The notes below the pieces were generated by a model, which saw only the letters and a program-made list of their open reading frames with translations, did not search any database and had not been told where the DNA came from. This document shows positions 1 through 7,989 of a DNA stretch of 64,000 nt, piece by piece. This DNA is from Bacillus sp. cl95. Lineage in GTDB: Bacteria > Bacillota > Bacilli > Bacillales > Cytobacillaceae. A program made the position numbers and the translations under genes. Location: the NCBI RefSeq assembly GCF_900115925.1, contig NZ_FOYF01000002.1, forward strand, positions 468,194 to 532,193. Reading direction: 5' to 3'. Numbering within the stretch: the stretch's first letter is position 1; each line of letters opens with the position of its first letter.

Positions 1-1
1 G

Positions 2-457
2 GATGTCGAAGTGTTTGGGCAGAAAAAATCTTCCGAGCATAAGACAATCTCTGATTATGAACATTCTTATGAAACGCAATTGAAGGATGCTTTGGAAACG
101 ATTCTCGGAGTAGATGATGTTACGGTTGTAGTGAACATCGATTCTACAGAGAAGAAAATATTGGAGAAGAATAAAGTCTCAAAATCACAAACAACGGATG
201 AAACGGATCGTGAAGGTGGACAACGTAAGGTACAGGATACCTCTGAGGATCAGCAAATTGTTATCATCCGAAATGGAGAAAAAGAGGTTCCGATTGTCAT
301 AGAAACAAAAAAACCCGAGATTCGTGGGGTTCTTGTAGTCGCTCGTGGTGCAGACAATATACAAGTGAAAAAATGGATTATCGAATCAGTGACAAGGGCA
401 TTGGATGTTCCTAGCCATCGCGTCGCTGTTATGCCTAAAAAATCTAAGGGGGATTAA
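2..457 (+). CDS. spoIIIAG: SpoIIIAG, stage III sporulation protein AG (5' end cut off)
   Basis: Component of the SpoIIIA-SpoIIQ feeding-tube complex that links mother cell and forespore during engulfment. The reading frame is open from base 2, so the real start and the N-terminal membrane segment lie upstream of the window; about 151 residues are visible against roughly 230 in B. subtilis. The visible part holds the ring-building domain: a helix followed by the VVVNID strand, a charged low-complexity insert (KVSKSQTTDETDREGG), and the C-terminal strand-helix part ending RVAVMPKKSKGD. It is followed after 3 bases by spoIIIAH, the order known for the spoIIIA operon. A GTG at base 11 is only an internal codon. 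Identity is secure from sequence plus context. Confidence 0.93.
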   Translation, partial: DVEVFGQKKSSEHKTISDYEHSYETQLKDALETILGVDDVTVVVNIDSTEKKILEKNKVSKSQTTDETDREGGQRKVQDTSEDQQIVIIRNGEKEVPIVIETKKPEIRGVLVVARGADNIQVKKWIIESVTRALDVPSHRVAVMPKKSKGD

Positions 458-460
458 TCA

Positions 461-1015
461 ATGCTATTAAAAAAACAAACGGTTTGGTTATTAACGATGT
501 TAAGTTTGGTTGTGGTTCTATCTGTCTATTACATTACTTCACCAGAACAAAAAGGCCAAGATTTTGCAGCCATTCAAGACAAGGTAGAAGAAAAGGGTAA
601 GAAAGACGGAGCAGTAACGGAATCAGAAGATGGTAAAACGGTCATTTCCGGAATCTCAAGCGATGAAGCGTTTGAAACTTTGCGTTTACAACTAGAAGAT
701 CAACGTAATGCTCAGAAAGAGGAATTGGAAGAGGTTCTAGCTTCTACAGACCTGCCTACGGATAAAAGAAACGATGCATATGAGCAAATGGAAAAACTAA
801 ATGACGTTGCCAATACAGAGCAAATTTTAGAAACAACAATTAAGACAATGGGTTATGATGACGCTCTTGTACGTGTTGACGGAGAGCATATCAAGGTAAC
901 TGTAAAGTCCAAGAAGAAGCATTCTCCTACAGCAGCAAACGATATCATTCAGCTTGTTAGAACTGAAATTGGAGAAATGAGAACAGTTGCTGTTGAGTTC
1001 AAGCCAGCAAAATAA
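461..1015 (+). CDS. spoIIIAH: SpoIIIAH, stage III sporulation protein AH
   Basis: Mother-cell membrane protein whose extracellular domain binds forespore SpoIIQ across the intermembrane space, forming a zipper and channel required for late forespore gene expression. The 184-residue product has one membrane segment at about residues 7-26 and a C-terminal ring-building (YscJ-like) domain at about 95-184, including MGYDDALVRVDGEHIKVTVK. It is somewhat shorter than B. subtilis SpoIIIAH (218 aa), the difference being in the linker. The ATG is preceded by AGGGGG overlapping the end of spoIIIAG. It is the last gene of the operon, as the terminator that follows shows. Confidence 0.95.
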   Translation: MLLKKQTVWLLTMLSLVVVLSVYYITSPEQKGQDFAAIQDKVEEKGKKDGAVTESEDGKTVISGISSDEAFETLRLQLEDQRNAQKEELEEVLASTDLPTDKRNDAYEQMEKLNDVANTEQILETTIKTMGYDDALVRVDGEHIKVTVKSKKKHSPTAANDIIQLVRTEIGEMRTVAVEFKPAK

Positions 1016-1024
1016 ATAATTTTC

Positions 1025-1060
1025 AAAGGCAAAGGAGTAAAATAAATCCTTTGCCTTTTT
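1025..1060 (+). terminator. Intrinsic terminator after spoIIIAH
   Basis: A perfect 12-bp stem (AAAGGCAAAGGA pairs with TCCTTTGCCTTT) is followed by a T-rich tail. It closes the spoIIIA operon. Confidence 0.9.
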
Positions 1061-1146
1061 AGCTTTTTAATATAAAAATCTTAAATCGGTAGACTAAAGA
1101 TGAATGCTTAAAAGAAAAATGGTACAGTGGAATATGAAGACTTGTA

Positions 1147-1194
1147 TTGAACTTTCATCATAAATTATCGTATAGTATTAGTATCTAGTCATAA
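1147..1194 (+). promoter_or_regulatory. accB promoter with a FapR-like operator
   Basis: A sigma-A type promoter TTGAAC (1147-1152), 18-bp spacer, TATAGT (1171-1176) is followed directly by TTAGTATCTAGTCATAA (1178-1194). The latter resembles the 17-bp dyad bound by FapR, the malonyl-CoA-responsive repressor of lipid synthesis genes, as I recall it (TTAGTA, CTAGT core, TAA). Its position around the transcription start would suit repression. The promoter is directly visible; the FapR assignment is an inference. Confidence 0.5.
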
Positions 1195-1220
1195 TAATGT
1201 TGATCAAGGGGTGCTTTAAC

Positions 1221-1730
1221 TTGTTAAAAGTACAAGAAATTAGAGAATTGATAAAGCTAGTAGACAACTCAAGCATTGATGAATTTGTATACGAAAATGA
1301 TGGTTCTAAAATCCAAATGAAGAAAAACGCTCAAGGGACTGTAATGGTTGCAGCACCATCAGTTGTTCAAGCTCCAATCGAGACTGCACCTGTTCAAATC
1401 AGAACAGAAGCTCCCGTAGCAAAAACGGAAGTGAAAGCAGAAGAAGCAAAAACTGAAACAAAAGTGGTAGCGGAAGCAGATACTTCTAATCTTCACAAAA
1501 TCACTTCACCAATGGTAGGAACATACTACGAATCTCCATCACCAGATGCCGATGTATATGTAAAAGCTGGTAGCAAAGTTTCTAAGGATTCCATCGTTTG
1601 TATCGTTGAAGCAATGAAATTATTCAATGAAATTGAAGCTGAAATAAATGGCGAAATCGTAGAAGTACTTGTGAAAAATGGTCAACTAGTAGAATACGGG
1701 CAGCCGTTATTTTTAGTGAAGCCGGAATAA
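1221..1730 (+). CDS. accB: AccB, biotin carboxyl carrier protein of acetyl-CoA carboxylase
   Basis: Carries the biotin that is carboxylated by AccC and then donates CO2 to acetyl-CoA in the first committed step of fatty acid synthesis. The TTG at 1221 is taken as the start because AAGGGGTG lies 7 bases upstream and the product then begins [13 protein letters not shown], like B. subtilis AccB; an ATG 24 bases upstream has no ribosome binding site. The 169-residue protein has an N-terminal dimer helix, an Ala/Pro/Val/Glu-rich mobile linker (about 35-85), and a C-terminal biotinyl domain with the biotin lysine K133 in VEAMKLF. accC follows after 15 bases. Confidence 0.96.
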   Translation: MLKVQEIRELIKLVDNSSIDEFVYENDGSKIQMKKNAQGTVMVAAPSVVQAPIETAPVQIRTEAPVAKTEVKAEEAKTETKVVAEADTSNLHKITSPMVGTYYESPSPDADVYVKAGSKVSKDSIVCIVEAMKLFNEIEAEINGEIVEVLVKNGQLVEYGQPLFLVKPE

Positions 1731-1745
1731 GGGGCGATAACAGGT

Positions 1746-3098
1746 ATGATAAAGAAACTGTTAATTGCAAATCGAGGAGAAATTGCAGTTCGAATCATTC
1801 GAGCTTGCCGAGAAATGGGTATTGAGTCTGTAGCTGTTTTTTCAGAAGCTGATCGTGAATCCCTTCATGTTCAATTAGCTGATGAGGCTTACTGTATTGG
1901 TCCAACGGCTTCAAAGGATAGCTACCTAAATACAACGAATATTATTAGCGTCGCTAAACTTACAGGTTGCGATGCCATCCATCCAGGATATGGTTTTTTA
2001 GCGGAAAACGCTGATTTCGCGGAATTATGCCGAGAGTGCAACATCACTTTCGTAGGCCCATCTCCAGAAGCCATCACAAAAATGGGTACAAAAGATATTG
2101 CAAGGGAAACGATGCGTGAAGCTGGAGTCCCAATTGTACCTGGTTCAACTGGAATCATTAAGGATATTGATGAAGCTAAAGCATTGGTTGAGAAAATCCA
2201 ATACCCAGTTATCATCAAGGCAACAGCTGGCGGGGGCGGAAAAGGAATCCGTGTTGCCCGCAATGAGCAGGAATTGGTGAAAGGTATTACGATTACTCAG
2301 CAGGAAGCATTGACTGCTTTTGGAAATCCAGGAGTTTATATTGAAAAATTCATTGAAGATTTTCGTCATGTTGAAATTCAAGTTCTTGCAGATACATACG
2401 GAAATACAATTCACCTTGGAGAGAGAGATTGCTCGATTCAGCGCAGGTTGCAAAAACTGCTTGAAGAAACCCCTTCACCTGCCCTTGATGGAGAAATCCG
2501 CGAGGAAATGGGGAACGCAGCCGTTAAAGCAGCAAAAGCTGTTGATTATTCAGGGGCTGGAACGGTAGAATTTATTTATGATTACGTAAACCGTAAATTC
2601 TATTTTATGGAAATGAACACAAGGATTCAGGTTGAGCATCCAGTAACTGAAATGGTAACAGGCGTAGATTTGATCAAGGAGCAGATTAAGGTTGCTTCAA
2701 AAGAAAAATTGAATCTCCGTCAAGAAGATGTTACTTTTACAGGATGGGCAATCGAATGCCGTATCAATGCTGAAAATCCAGAGAAGAATTTTATGCCTTC
2801 TCCTGGGAAAATCAAAATGTACTTGCCACCAGGTGGATTAGGCGTACGTATTGATTCTGCTGCTTATCCTGGCTATTCCATTCCGCCGTACTATGATTCG
2901 ATGATTGCGAAAGTCATTACGTATGGTAGCACTCGTGAGGAAGCTATTTCGAGGATGAAAAGGGCATTAAGTGAATTTATTGTAGAGGGAATCCATACAA
3001 CGATTCCTTTCCATTTACGACTTCTTGAACATGAGAAGTTTGTTGAAGGGCAGTTTAATACGAAGTTCTTAGAAATGTACGACGTAATGAAATTATAG
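1746..3098 (+). CDS. accC: AccC, biotin carboxylase subunit of acetyl-CoA carboxylase
   Basis: ATP-dependent carboxylation of biotin on AccB using bicarbonate. The 450-residue protein has the usual layout: pre-ATP-grasp domain beginning [24 protein letters not shown]-grasp domain with the glycine-rich loop GGGGKGIR and the metal and catalytic motif [14 protein letters not shown] (about 289-302), and the C-terminal biotin carboxylase domain. Length equals that of the family. It is cotranscribed with accB and probably with the Asp23 gene. In this genome it might also serve the propionyl-CoA-type carboxyltransferase MmdA encoded further downstream, but that is only a possibility. Confidence 0.97.
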   Translation: MIKKLLIANRGEIAVRIIRACREMGIESVAVFSEADRESLHVQLADEAYCIGPTASKDSYLNTTNIISVAKLTGCDAIHPGYGFLAENADFAELCRECNITFVGPSPEAITKMGTKDIARETMREAGVPIVPGSTGIIKDIDEAKALVEKIQYPVIIKATAGGGGKGIRVARNEQELVKGITITQQEALTAFGNPGVYIEKFIEDFRHVEIQVLADTYGNTIHLGERDCSIQRRLQKLLEETPSPALDGEIREEMGNAAVKAAKAVDYSGAGTVEFIYDYVNRKFYFMEMNTRIQVEHPVTEMVTGVDLIKEQIKVASKEKLNLRQEDVTFTGWAIECRINAENPEKNFMPSPGKIKMYLPPGGLGVRIDSAAYPGYSIPPYYDSMIAKVITYGSTREEAISRMKRALSEFIVEGIHTTIPFHLRLLEHEKFVEGQFNTKFLEMYDVMKL

Positions 3099-3117
3099 TT
3101 AATTGGAGGTGCTCTAG

Positions 3118-3528
3118 ATGAGTGAAAACAATATCTTGGAAATGAATCAAGACAACAATGGCCATGGAAAAGTTGAAATTGCTCCTGAAGTTATTGAAGT
3201 AATCGCAGGAATTGCAGCTTCAGAAGTTGAAGGCGTATCGCAAATGCGCGGAAACTTTGCAACTGGCGTTGTCGAGCGATTAGGTAAGAAAAACCACGGT
3301 AAAGGTGTGAAGGTGGAACTTACGGAATCAGGCATTAAGGTTGATGTTTATTGCCTAATGAAATTCGGCGTATCCATTCCGACTGTTGCACAGAAAATTC
3401 AGGACAATATCCGTCAGGCATTATTGAATATGACTGCTTTGGATGCGGAAGAAGTAAATGTTCATGTTGTGGGCATTCAGTTTGAAAATCAAAAACAAGA
3501 AGCTGTTGAAGTTGAACAGGAATTATAA
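3118..3528 (+). CDS. yqhY: Asp23/Gls24 family protein, YqhY-like
   Basis: A 136-residue soluble protein of the Asp23/Gls24 family. The domain spans about residues 18-125 (VIEVIAGIAASEVEGVSQM, then VKVELTESGIKVDVYCLMKFG and VNVHVVGIQFE), with a short acidic tail. B. subtilis yqhY occupies the same place after accBC and has been linked to control of acetyl-CoA carboxylase activity; its biochemical role is not fully known. The ribosome binding site GGAGGTG lies 7 bases before the ATG. The 19-base gap after accC and the terminator that follows suggest an accB-accC-yqhY operon. Confidence 0.9.
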   Translation: MSENNILEMNQDNNGHGKVEIAPEVIEVIAGIAASEVEGVSQMRGNFATGVVERLGKKNHGKGVKVELTESGIKVDVYCLMKFGVSIPTVAQKIQDNIRQALLNMTALDAEEVNVHVVGIQFENQKQEAVEVEQEL

Positions 3529-3535
3529 ATAGAGT

Positions 3536-3573
3536 AAGAACCAAAGGCATCTTTATGTCCTTTGGTTCTTTTA
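3536..3573 (+). terminator. Intrinsic terminator after yqhY
   Basis: AAGAACCAAAGG pairs perfectly with CCTTTGGTTCTT around an 11-base loop and is followed by TTTA. It ends the acc operon. Confidence 0.9.
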
Positions 3574-3785
3574 TTTTCATGGAGTATTTTTTAGAAAATT
3601 CTATAAATGAACCTATAAAAAATTAATGGTACAACCGTGCGAAGATGTTTTAATTGTGCTATTATCTGTGTAGTCCATATTGAATAATACGGTCATTAAG
3701 AAAAGCTGAAAAATAATCAACGAGAAAATAAAATTAGAACTGTCGCTCAATTTTATTTAATTGCCATAAAGGAGTTAAAGGTAAA

Positions 3786-4178
3786 ATGAAAAGAAGAACT
3801 GCCAGGGAAAAAGCTTTACAGGCCCTTTTTCAAATCGACGTAAGTAATAATGACCCACAATCTGCACTTGAACATGTGTTAGAAGGCAAAGATGGGGATG
3901 AGTATCTTACAAGGCTCGTCAATGGAGTAACTGACAATAAAGAAGAAATTGATAACCTAATCAAAGGGAATTTGGAGAAGTGGACGATCGACCGTCTAGC
4001 GACTGTTGACCGTAATTTGATGCGTGTTGCAGTATACGAAATGAAACATTGCCAAGGTGAAGTTCCTGCCAACGTTATCCTTGACGAAGCAATCGAAATT
4101 GCAAAGTTATACGGTGATGACCAATCAAGCCGCTTTGTAAATGGAGTACTATCTAAAATTAAACAACAATTATCGTAA
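3786..4178 (+). CDS. nusB: NusB, transcription antitermination factor
   Basis: Binds boxA RNA with NusE (ribosomal protein S10) to prevent premature termination of rRNA transcription. The 130-residue all-helical protein begins MKRRTAREKALQALFQID, the typical NusB N-terminus, and contains DRLATVDRNLMRVAVYEM and the C-terminal VILDEAIEIAKLYGDDQSSRFVNGVL signature (quoted in part). AAAGGAG precedes the ATG. It opens the nusB-folD-xseA-xseB-ispA-dxs-tlyA series, the same order as in B. subtilis. Confidence 0.97.
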   Translation: MKRRTAREKALQALFQIDVSNNDPQSALEHVLEGKDGDEYLTRLVNGVTDNKEEIDNLIKGNLEKWTIDRLATVDRNLMRVAVYEMKHCQGEVPANVILDEAIEIAKLYGDDQSSRFVNGVLSKIKQQLS

Positions 4179-4233
4179 AAACTGATTGGTTGATGATGTT
4201 CATTTTAAGACTAAACAGGGGGTTGGTTGAAAG

Positions 4234-5100
4234 ATGAAAGCGATTATGATTGATGGAAAAGAAATTGCAAGTAATTTACGCAAGGACATGCAGGCCGAGG
4301 TTGATTTGTTGAAGATTGAACAAATCATTCCTGGACTTGCTGTTATTCTTGTCGGAAATGATCATGCTTCACGAACTTACGTTAATAATAAAAGAAAAGC
4401 ATGCGAAGATCTTGGGATGCATTCATTATTAATAGAAATGCCTGATTCAGTAAGTGAGCAAGATTTATTGGCAAAAATAAGCGAACTCAATCATGATGAT
4501 TCCATCCATGGAATCCTTGTTCAATTACCACTACCCAAACACATCGATGAAAAGAAAGTAATTGAATGCATCATCCCTGAAAAAGATGTGGATGGCTTTC
4601 ATCCGATAAATATCGGTCGAATGATGACAGGGCAAGATGCGTTCCTGCCTTGCACTCCTTATGGAATCTTAAAATTGCTCGAGAAAATGAATATTGAGAT
4701 TACAGGAAAGCATGTAGTGGTCATTGGGCGAAGCAATATTGTCGGCAAACCAGCGGGACAATTATTCTTAAATAAAAATGCTACGGTTACATATTGTCAT
4801 TCCCAAACAACGGACCTTAAGAAGTTTACCAAACAGGCCGATATTCTCGTATCTGCTATTGGGAAGGCCAAGTTCATTACCGCTGACCATCTCAAAGACG
4901 GAGCAGTAGTAATCGACGTAGGCATGAACCGTGATGAAGAAGGTAAACTTTGTGGAGACGTTCATTATGATGAGGCCAAAGAGAAGGCGAGTTATATTAC
5001 TCCCGTTCCAGGCGGTGTGGGACCAATGACCATAACGATGTTGTTGCACAATACATTAAAGTCAGCCCGTCAATATAAACAGTCCTTTCAAAAGCTTTAA
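4234..5100 (+). CDS. folD: FolD, methylenetetrahydrofolate dehydrogenase/cyclohydrolase
   Basis: Bifunctional cytosolic enzyme that interconverts 5,10-methylene-THF and 10-formyl-THF, supplying one-carbon units for purines and formyl-Met-tRNA. The 288-residue product carries the catalytic region TYVNNKRKACEDLGM (about 49-63, with Tyr and Lys of the active site), the NADP-binding GRSNIVGKPAG (about 164-174) and the C-terminal PVPGGVGPMT (about 257-266). Length is normal for the family. AGGGGG lies upstream of the ATG. A 55-base gap separates it from nusB. Confidence 0.97.
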   Translation: MKAIMIDGKEIASNLRKDMQAEVDLLKIEQIIPGLAVILVGNDHASRTYVNNKRKACEDLGMHSLLIEMPDSVSEQDLLAKISELNHDDSIHGILVQLPLPKHIDEKKVIECIIPEKDVDGFHPINIGRMMTGQDAFLPCTPYGILKLLEKMNIEITGKHVVVIGRSNIVGKPAGQLFLNKNATVTYCHSQTTDLKKFTKQADILVSAIGKAKFITADHLKDGAVVIDVGMNRDEEGKLCGDVHYDEAKEKASYITPVPGGVGPMTITMLLHNTLKSARQYKQSFQKL

Positions 5101-5115
5101 CAAATACTGTTTCTA

Positions 5116-5145
5116 ATTTTAGGATTGCTATAGCAATCCTAAAAT
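5116..5145. repeat. Perfect 30-bp palindrome between folD and xseA
   Basis: ATTTTAGGATTGCTA is followed at once by its exact reverse complement TAGCAATCCTAAAAT, with no spacer. There is no T-run after it (CTCCCG follows), so it is not a standard intrinsic terminator, although its position after the folD stop would suit an RNA hairpin that processes or stabilises the folD transcript. Confidence 0.7.
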
Positions 5146-5288
5146 CTCCCGTGAAATAAGGATCCTTGTCATCGTGCTAAATTCAGTGGCCTTCTTGGAA
5201 ATGTCCCTGAAAAAAACAATGATAAGGATTATTTTTTATTTGTATCAATCATTTTCTGAAGATGGTTTGCCGAGAGGAGGACATAACT

Positions 5289-6638
5289 CTGGAACAGAGA
5301 TACTTGACAGTGACGGCGTTAACGAAATACATAAAGCGAAAATTCGATGTTGATCCACATTTACAGGATGTTTTTGTTAAAGGAGAGATATCGAACTTTA
5401 AGCAACATACTAGTGGTCATATGTATTTTACCTTGAAGGATGAGAAAGCCAGGATACTGGCAGTAATGTTTTCGAGCCAATCGAAGGGGATGAAATTCAA
5501 ACCAGAAAACGGTATGAAAATTATCGTCAGAGGTGAAATTTCTTTATACGAGTCTAGTGGGCAATATCAAATATACATAAAAGAAATGCGACCGGATGGT
5601 GTTGGCGAATTATTCCTAGCGTTTGAACAGTTGAAACAAAAGCTAGAAAGTGAAGGATTATTTTCAAGACAAACGAAAAAAATGATTCCTGCTTATCCTG
5701 AAACAGTTGGAGTCATCACATCTCCAACTGGTGCGGCAGTAAGAGATATTCTCACAACGATCAAGAGGCGATACCCAATCGCGAAAGTAGTTGTGCTTCC
5801 TGCCCTTGTTCAAGGTGATCAGGCTGCGCCATCGATTGTGAAGGCCATCAATTTCGCTAATAAGGAACAGTTGGCTGATGTTTTAATTGTAGGACGTGGT
5901 GGAGGCTCAATTGAGGAGCTGTGGGCATTCAATGAGGAATCTGTGGCACGTGCCATTTTTTCTTCTAAAATCCCTATCATTTCAGCAGTAGGACACGAAA
6001 CAGACTTTACCATCGCCGATTTTGTAGCAGACTTGCGGGCACCGACACCTACAGCCGCTGCTGAGTTGGCAGTACCGCATATTGATGAAATGGCTGAACG
6101 TGTATTAAGCAGGCAAACAAGATTAATACGAGCGATGAAAGAAAAGTTTAATTTTGAATTTAACCGGCTAACTCGTCTTCAAAAGTCTTATGCATTCAGG
6201 TATCCGCAAAGATTGTACGAACAAAAGCTTGAGCAATTGGACAAGATGACAGAGATGCTCGTTAGAGGTGCAAGTAAACTTTCAACATTGAAAGCGGAGC
6301 AACACGTAACATTAATGCGTCGTCTAAAGCGCAATCATCCAAAGCAGTTGCTTTTAAACGCAGACGAAAGACAAAAGCGATTACAGAAAAATCTTCATCG
6401 AAATATGGTGCAAATACTGTCCAATTACTCGAAGGAATATAATAGTCTAAATGCTACATTGCACGCCTTGAGTCCACTTAAAATAATGGAACGAGGCTAC
6501 AGTCTTGTCTATAATGATGATAATAAGATCATAAAGAGTGTAAAACAAGTCAAAAAATCTGAAAAGATAACTATCAAAGTGACAGACGGTGAGTTACTTT
6601 GTGCCGTGAAGGAAATCAAGGAGAGTGAACAAGGATGA
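5289..6638 (+). CDS. xseA: XseA, exodeoxyribonuclease VII large subunit
   Basis: Catalytic subunit of exonuclease VII, which degrades single-stranded DNA in both directions. An OB-fold lies at the N-terminus ([20 protein letters not shown]), followed by the catalytic core with [19 protein letters not shown] and [20 protein letters not shown], then a long coiled-coil C-terminal part. Start choice: the frame is open from an ATG at 5262 that lacks a ribosome binding site. AGGAGG (5275-5280) lies 8 bases before a CTG at 5289, giving [19 protein letters not shown], which matches the B. subtilis N-terminus after its short leader. I therefore favour a CTG start (449 aa). xseB overlaps by 4 bases. 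Confidence 0.93.
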   Translation: MEQRYLTVTALTKYIKRKFDVDPHLQDVFVKGEISNFKQHTSGHMYFTLKDEKARILAVMFSSQSKGMKFKPENGMKIIVRGEISLYESSGQYQIYIKEMRPDGVGELFLAFEQLKQKLESEGLFSRQTKKMIPAYPETVGVITSPTGAAVRDILTTIKRRYPIAKVVVLPALVQGDQAAPSIVKAINFANKEQLADVLIVGRGGGSIEELWAFNEESVARAIFSSKIPIISAVGHETDFTIADFVADLRAPTPTAAAELAVPHIDEMAERVLSRQTRLIRAMKEKFNFEFNRLTRLQKSYAFRYPQRLYEQKLEQLDKMTEMLVRGASKLSTLKAEQHVTLMRRLKRNHPKQLLLNADERQKRLQKNLHRNMVQILSNYSKEYNSLNATLHALSPLKIMERGYSLVYNDDNKIIKSVKQVKKSEKITIKVTDGELLCAVKEIKESEQG

Positions 6639-6868
6639 GTGCTGAAAAACAAATGTCCTTTGAAGAAGCGATGAACGAGCTTGAACAAATTGTTGATCGA
6701 TTGGAAGAGGGAGACGTACCTTTGGAAGAAGCTATTGCCATTTACAAGAATGGCATGGAGCTTTCGAAACTTTGCCATGATAAGTTGAAAAACGTTGAAG
6801 AACAGTTGACCCAAATCATTACAGAGGATGGGAGAACAGAAAGTTTTTCTATTGGCGAGGAGGAATAA
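6635..6868 (+). CDS. xseB: XseB, exodeoxyribonuclease VII small subunit
   Basis: Small helical subunit that binds the coiled coil of XseA in exonuclease VII. The 77 residues include the signature [20 protein letters not shown] and [22 protein letters not shown], at the usual length. The ATG overlaps the xseA stop (ATGA), implying translational coupling. ispA begins 3 bases after the stop. Confidence 0.96.
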   Translation: MSAEKQMSFEEAMNELEQIVDRLEEGDVPLEEAIAIYKNGMELSKLCHDKLKNVEEQLTQIITEDGRTESFSIGEEE

Positions 6869-6871
6869 AAA

Positions 6872-7765
6872 TTGAAAGAAACCCTTCTCGTACAGTTTTC
6901 TCAAAAATATAAGCTACTCCTAGAAGAATTCCTTCGCTCTAGTGTACAAGAACTTGAAACACCAAGTATTTTAAAAGATGCAATGCAATATTCTCTTGAA
7001 GCTGGTGGAAAAAGAATTAGACCGTTGTTGTTATTTGCGACATTAAAAGCTTTTGGGAAGAATCCACTTCAAGGATTGGAGACTGCTGCTGCAATTGAGA
7101 TGATACATACTTACTCCTTGATTCATGACGATTTACCAAGTATGGACGACGATGATTTGCGCAGAGGCAAACCGACCAATCACAAAGTTTTTGGAGAAGC
7201 CATGGCTATCTTAGCGGGAGATGCCTTATTAACATACAGTTTTCAAATGGTTGGTAAAACCTCGAGCGAGCATGCCACAGCAGAAACAAAACTGCAGCTT
7301 ATCATGGAATTAGCTAAAGCGGCTGGTGCTGAAGGTATGGTTGGTGGACAGGTTGCTGACATGAATGGAGAAGGAAAAGATTTGACACTAACGGAAATGG
7401 AATATATCCACATCCATAAAACCGGCAAATTGCTGGCGTATAGTGTAATTGCTGGGGCAATCCTTTCTGGAGCAACGAAAACTCAACTGCAATTACTGAC
7501 TGATTATGCCTTTCATTTAGGTCTTGCATTTCAGATCCAAGATGACATACTTGACTTGGAGGGAAATCAAGAAATCATTGGTAAGCCAGTTGGAAGCGAT
7601 ACGAATAATCAAAAAAGCACATATCCATCATTATTAACGCTGGATGGTGCTAAAAAAGCACTTAATCAGCATATAACAGAAGCAGACCAATTATTAAAGA
7701 AATCTGGATTAGACATCGGATTGTTGAATGAAATTACTCTTTTGATTGCTTCAAGGGATCATTAA
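6872..7765 (+). CDS. ispA: IspA, farnesyl (geranyl) diphosphate synthase
   Basis: Condenses DMAPP/GPP with isopentenyl diphosphate to make FPP, the precursor of undecaprenyl phosphate, quinone and heme side chains. The 297-residue protein has the first aspartate-rich motif DDLPSMDDDDLRRGKPTNH (about 82-100) and the second, FQIQDDILD (about 220-228), plus GGKRIRPLL near residue 47. The start is TTG at 6872 with GGAGG 8 bases upstream, beginning inside the xseB end. Its place directly before dxs joins two isoprenoid genes. Confidence 0.96.
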   Translation: MKETLLVQFSQKYKLLLEEFLRSSVQELETPSILKDAMQYSLEAGGKRIRPLLLFATLKAFGKNPLQGLETAAAIEMIHTYSLIHDDLPSMDDDDLRRGKPTNHKVFGEAMAILAGDALLTYSFQMVGKTSSEHATAETKLQLIMELAKAAGAEGMVGGQVADMNGEGKDLTLTEMEYIHIHKTGKLLAYSVIAGAILSGATKTQLQLLTDYAFHLGLAFQIQDDILDLEGNQEIIGKPVGSDTNNQKSTYPSLLTLDGAKKALNQHITEADQLLKKSGLDIGLLNEITLLIASRDH

Positions 7766-7775
7766 TGATGTCGGT

Positions 7776-7804
7776 TTGAGACAAGCGTGCAATTATGTTA
7801 TAAT
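7776..7804 (+). promoter_or_regulatory. Strong sigma-A promoter inside the ispA-dxs gap
   Basis: TTGAGA (7776-7781), 17-bp spacer, TATAAT (7799-7804). Transcription would start near 7811, just upstream of the hairpin-plus-T-run at 7834-7866, so it may make a short RNA or an attenuated dxs transcript. Confidence 0.65.
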
Positions 7805-7833
7805 GTCTTAAGTTTTAATCGAGCGTTTTACAT

Positions 7834-7866
7834 GCCGTTATCACTTTGGTGTTAGCGGCTTTTTGT
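7834..7866 (+). terminator. Terminator or attenuator in the ispA-dxs gap
   Basis: GCCGTTATCAC pairs with GTGTTAGCGGC (one mismatch, one G-U) around TTTG and is followed by TTTTT. It lies after ispA and 30 bases after the start of a strong internal promoter. Confidence 0.75.
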
Positions 7867-7904
7867 CAATTACAACTAAGAAAATCTGTTTTTATTGTAT
7901 GAAC

Positions 7905-7932
7905 TTGAGTAAATTTCCCATTTCATTATAAT
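7905..7932 (+). promoter_or_regulatory. Second sigma-A promoter upstream of dxs
   Basis: TTGAGT (7905-7910), 16-bp spacer, TATAAT (7927-7932), ending 57 bases before the dxs start. This suggests dxs can be transcribed independently of ispA and of the preceding hairpin. Confidence 0.6.
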
Positions 7933-7989
7933 AAAAGATAAAAAGTGATAAATTTCTACAGAAAAAGCGACGAAAGTGAGTGGTCCAAC

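Noticed and set aside
1922-2263. Minus-strand frame of 113 codons opposite accC
   Set aside because: Antisense shadow of the highly conserved accC gene, with no ribosome binding site or recognisable product. The same applies to the other antisense frames over dxs, lpdV, mutB and bkdR.
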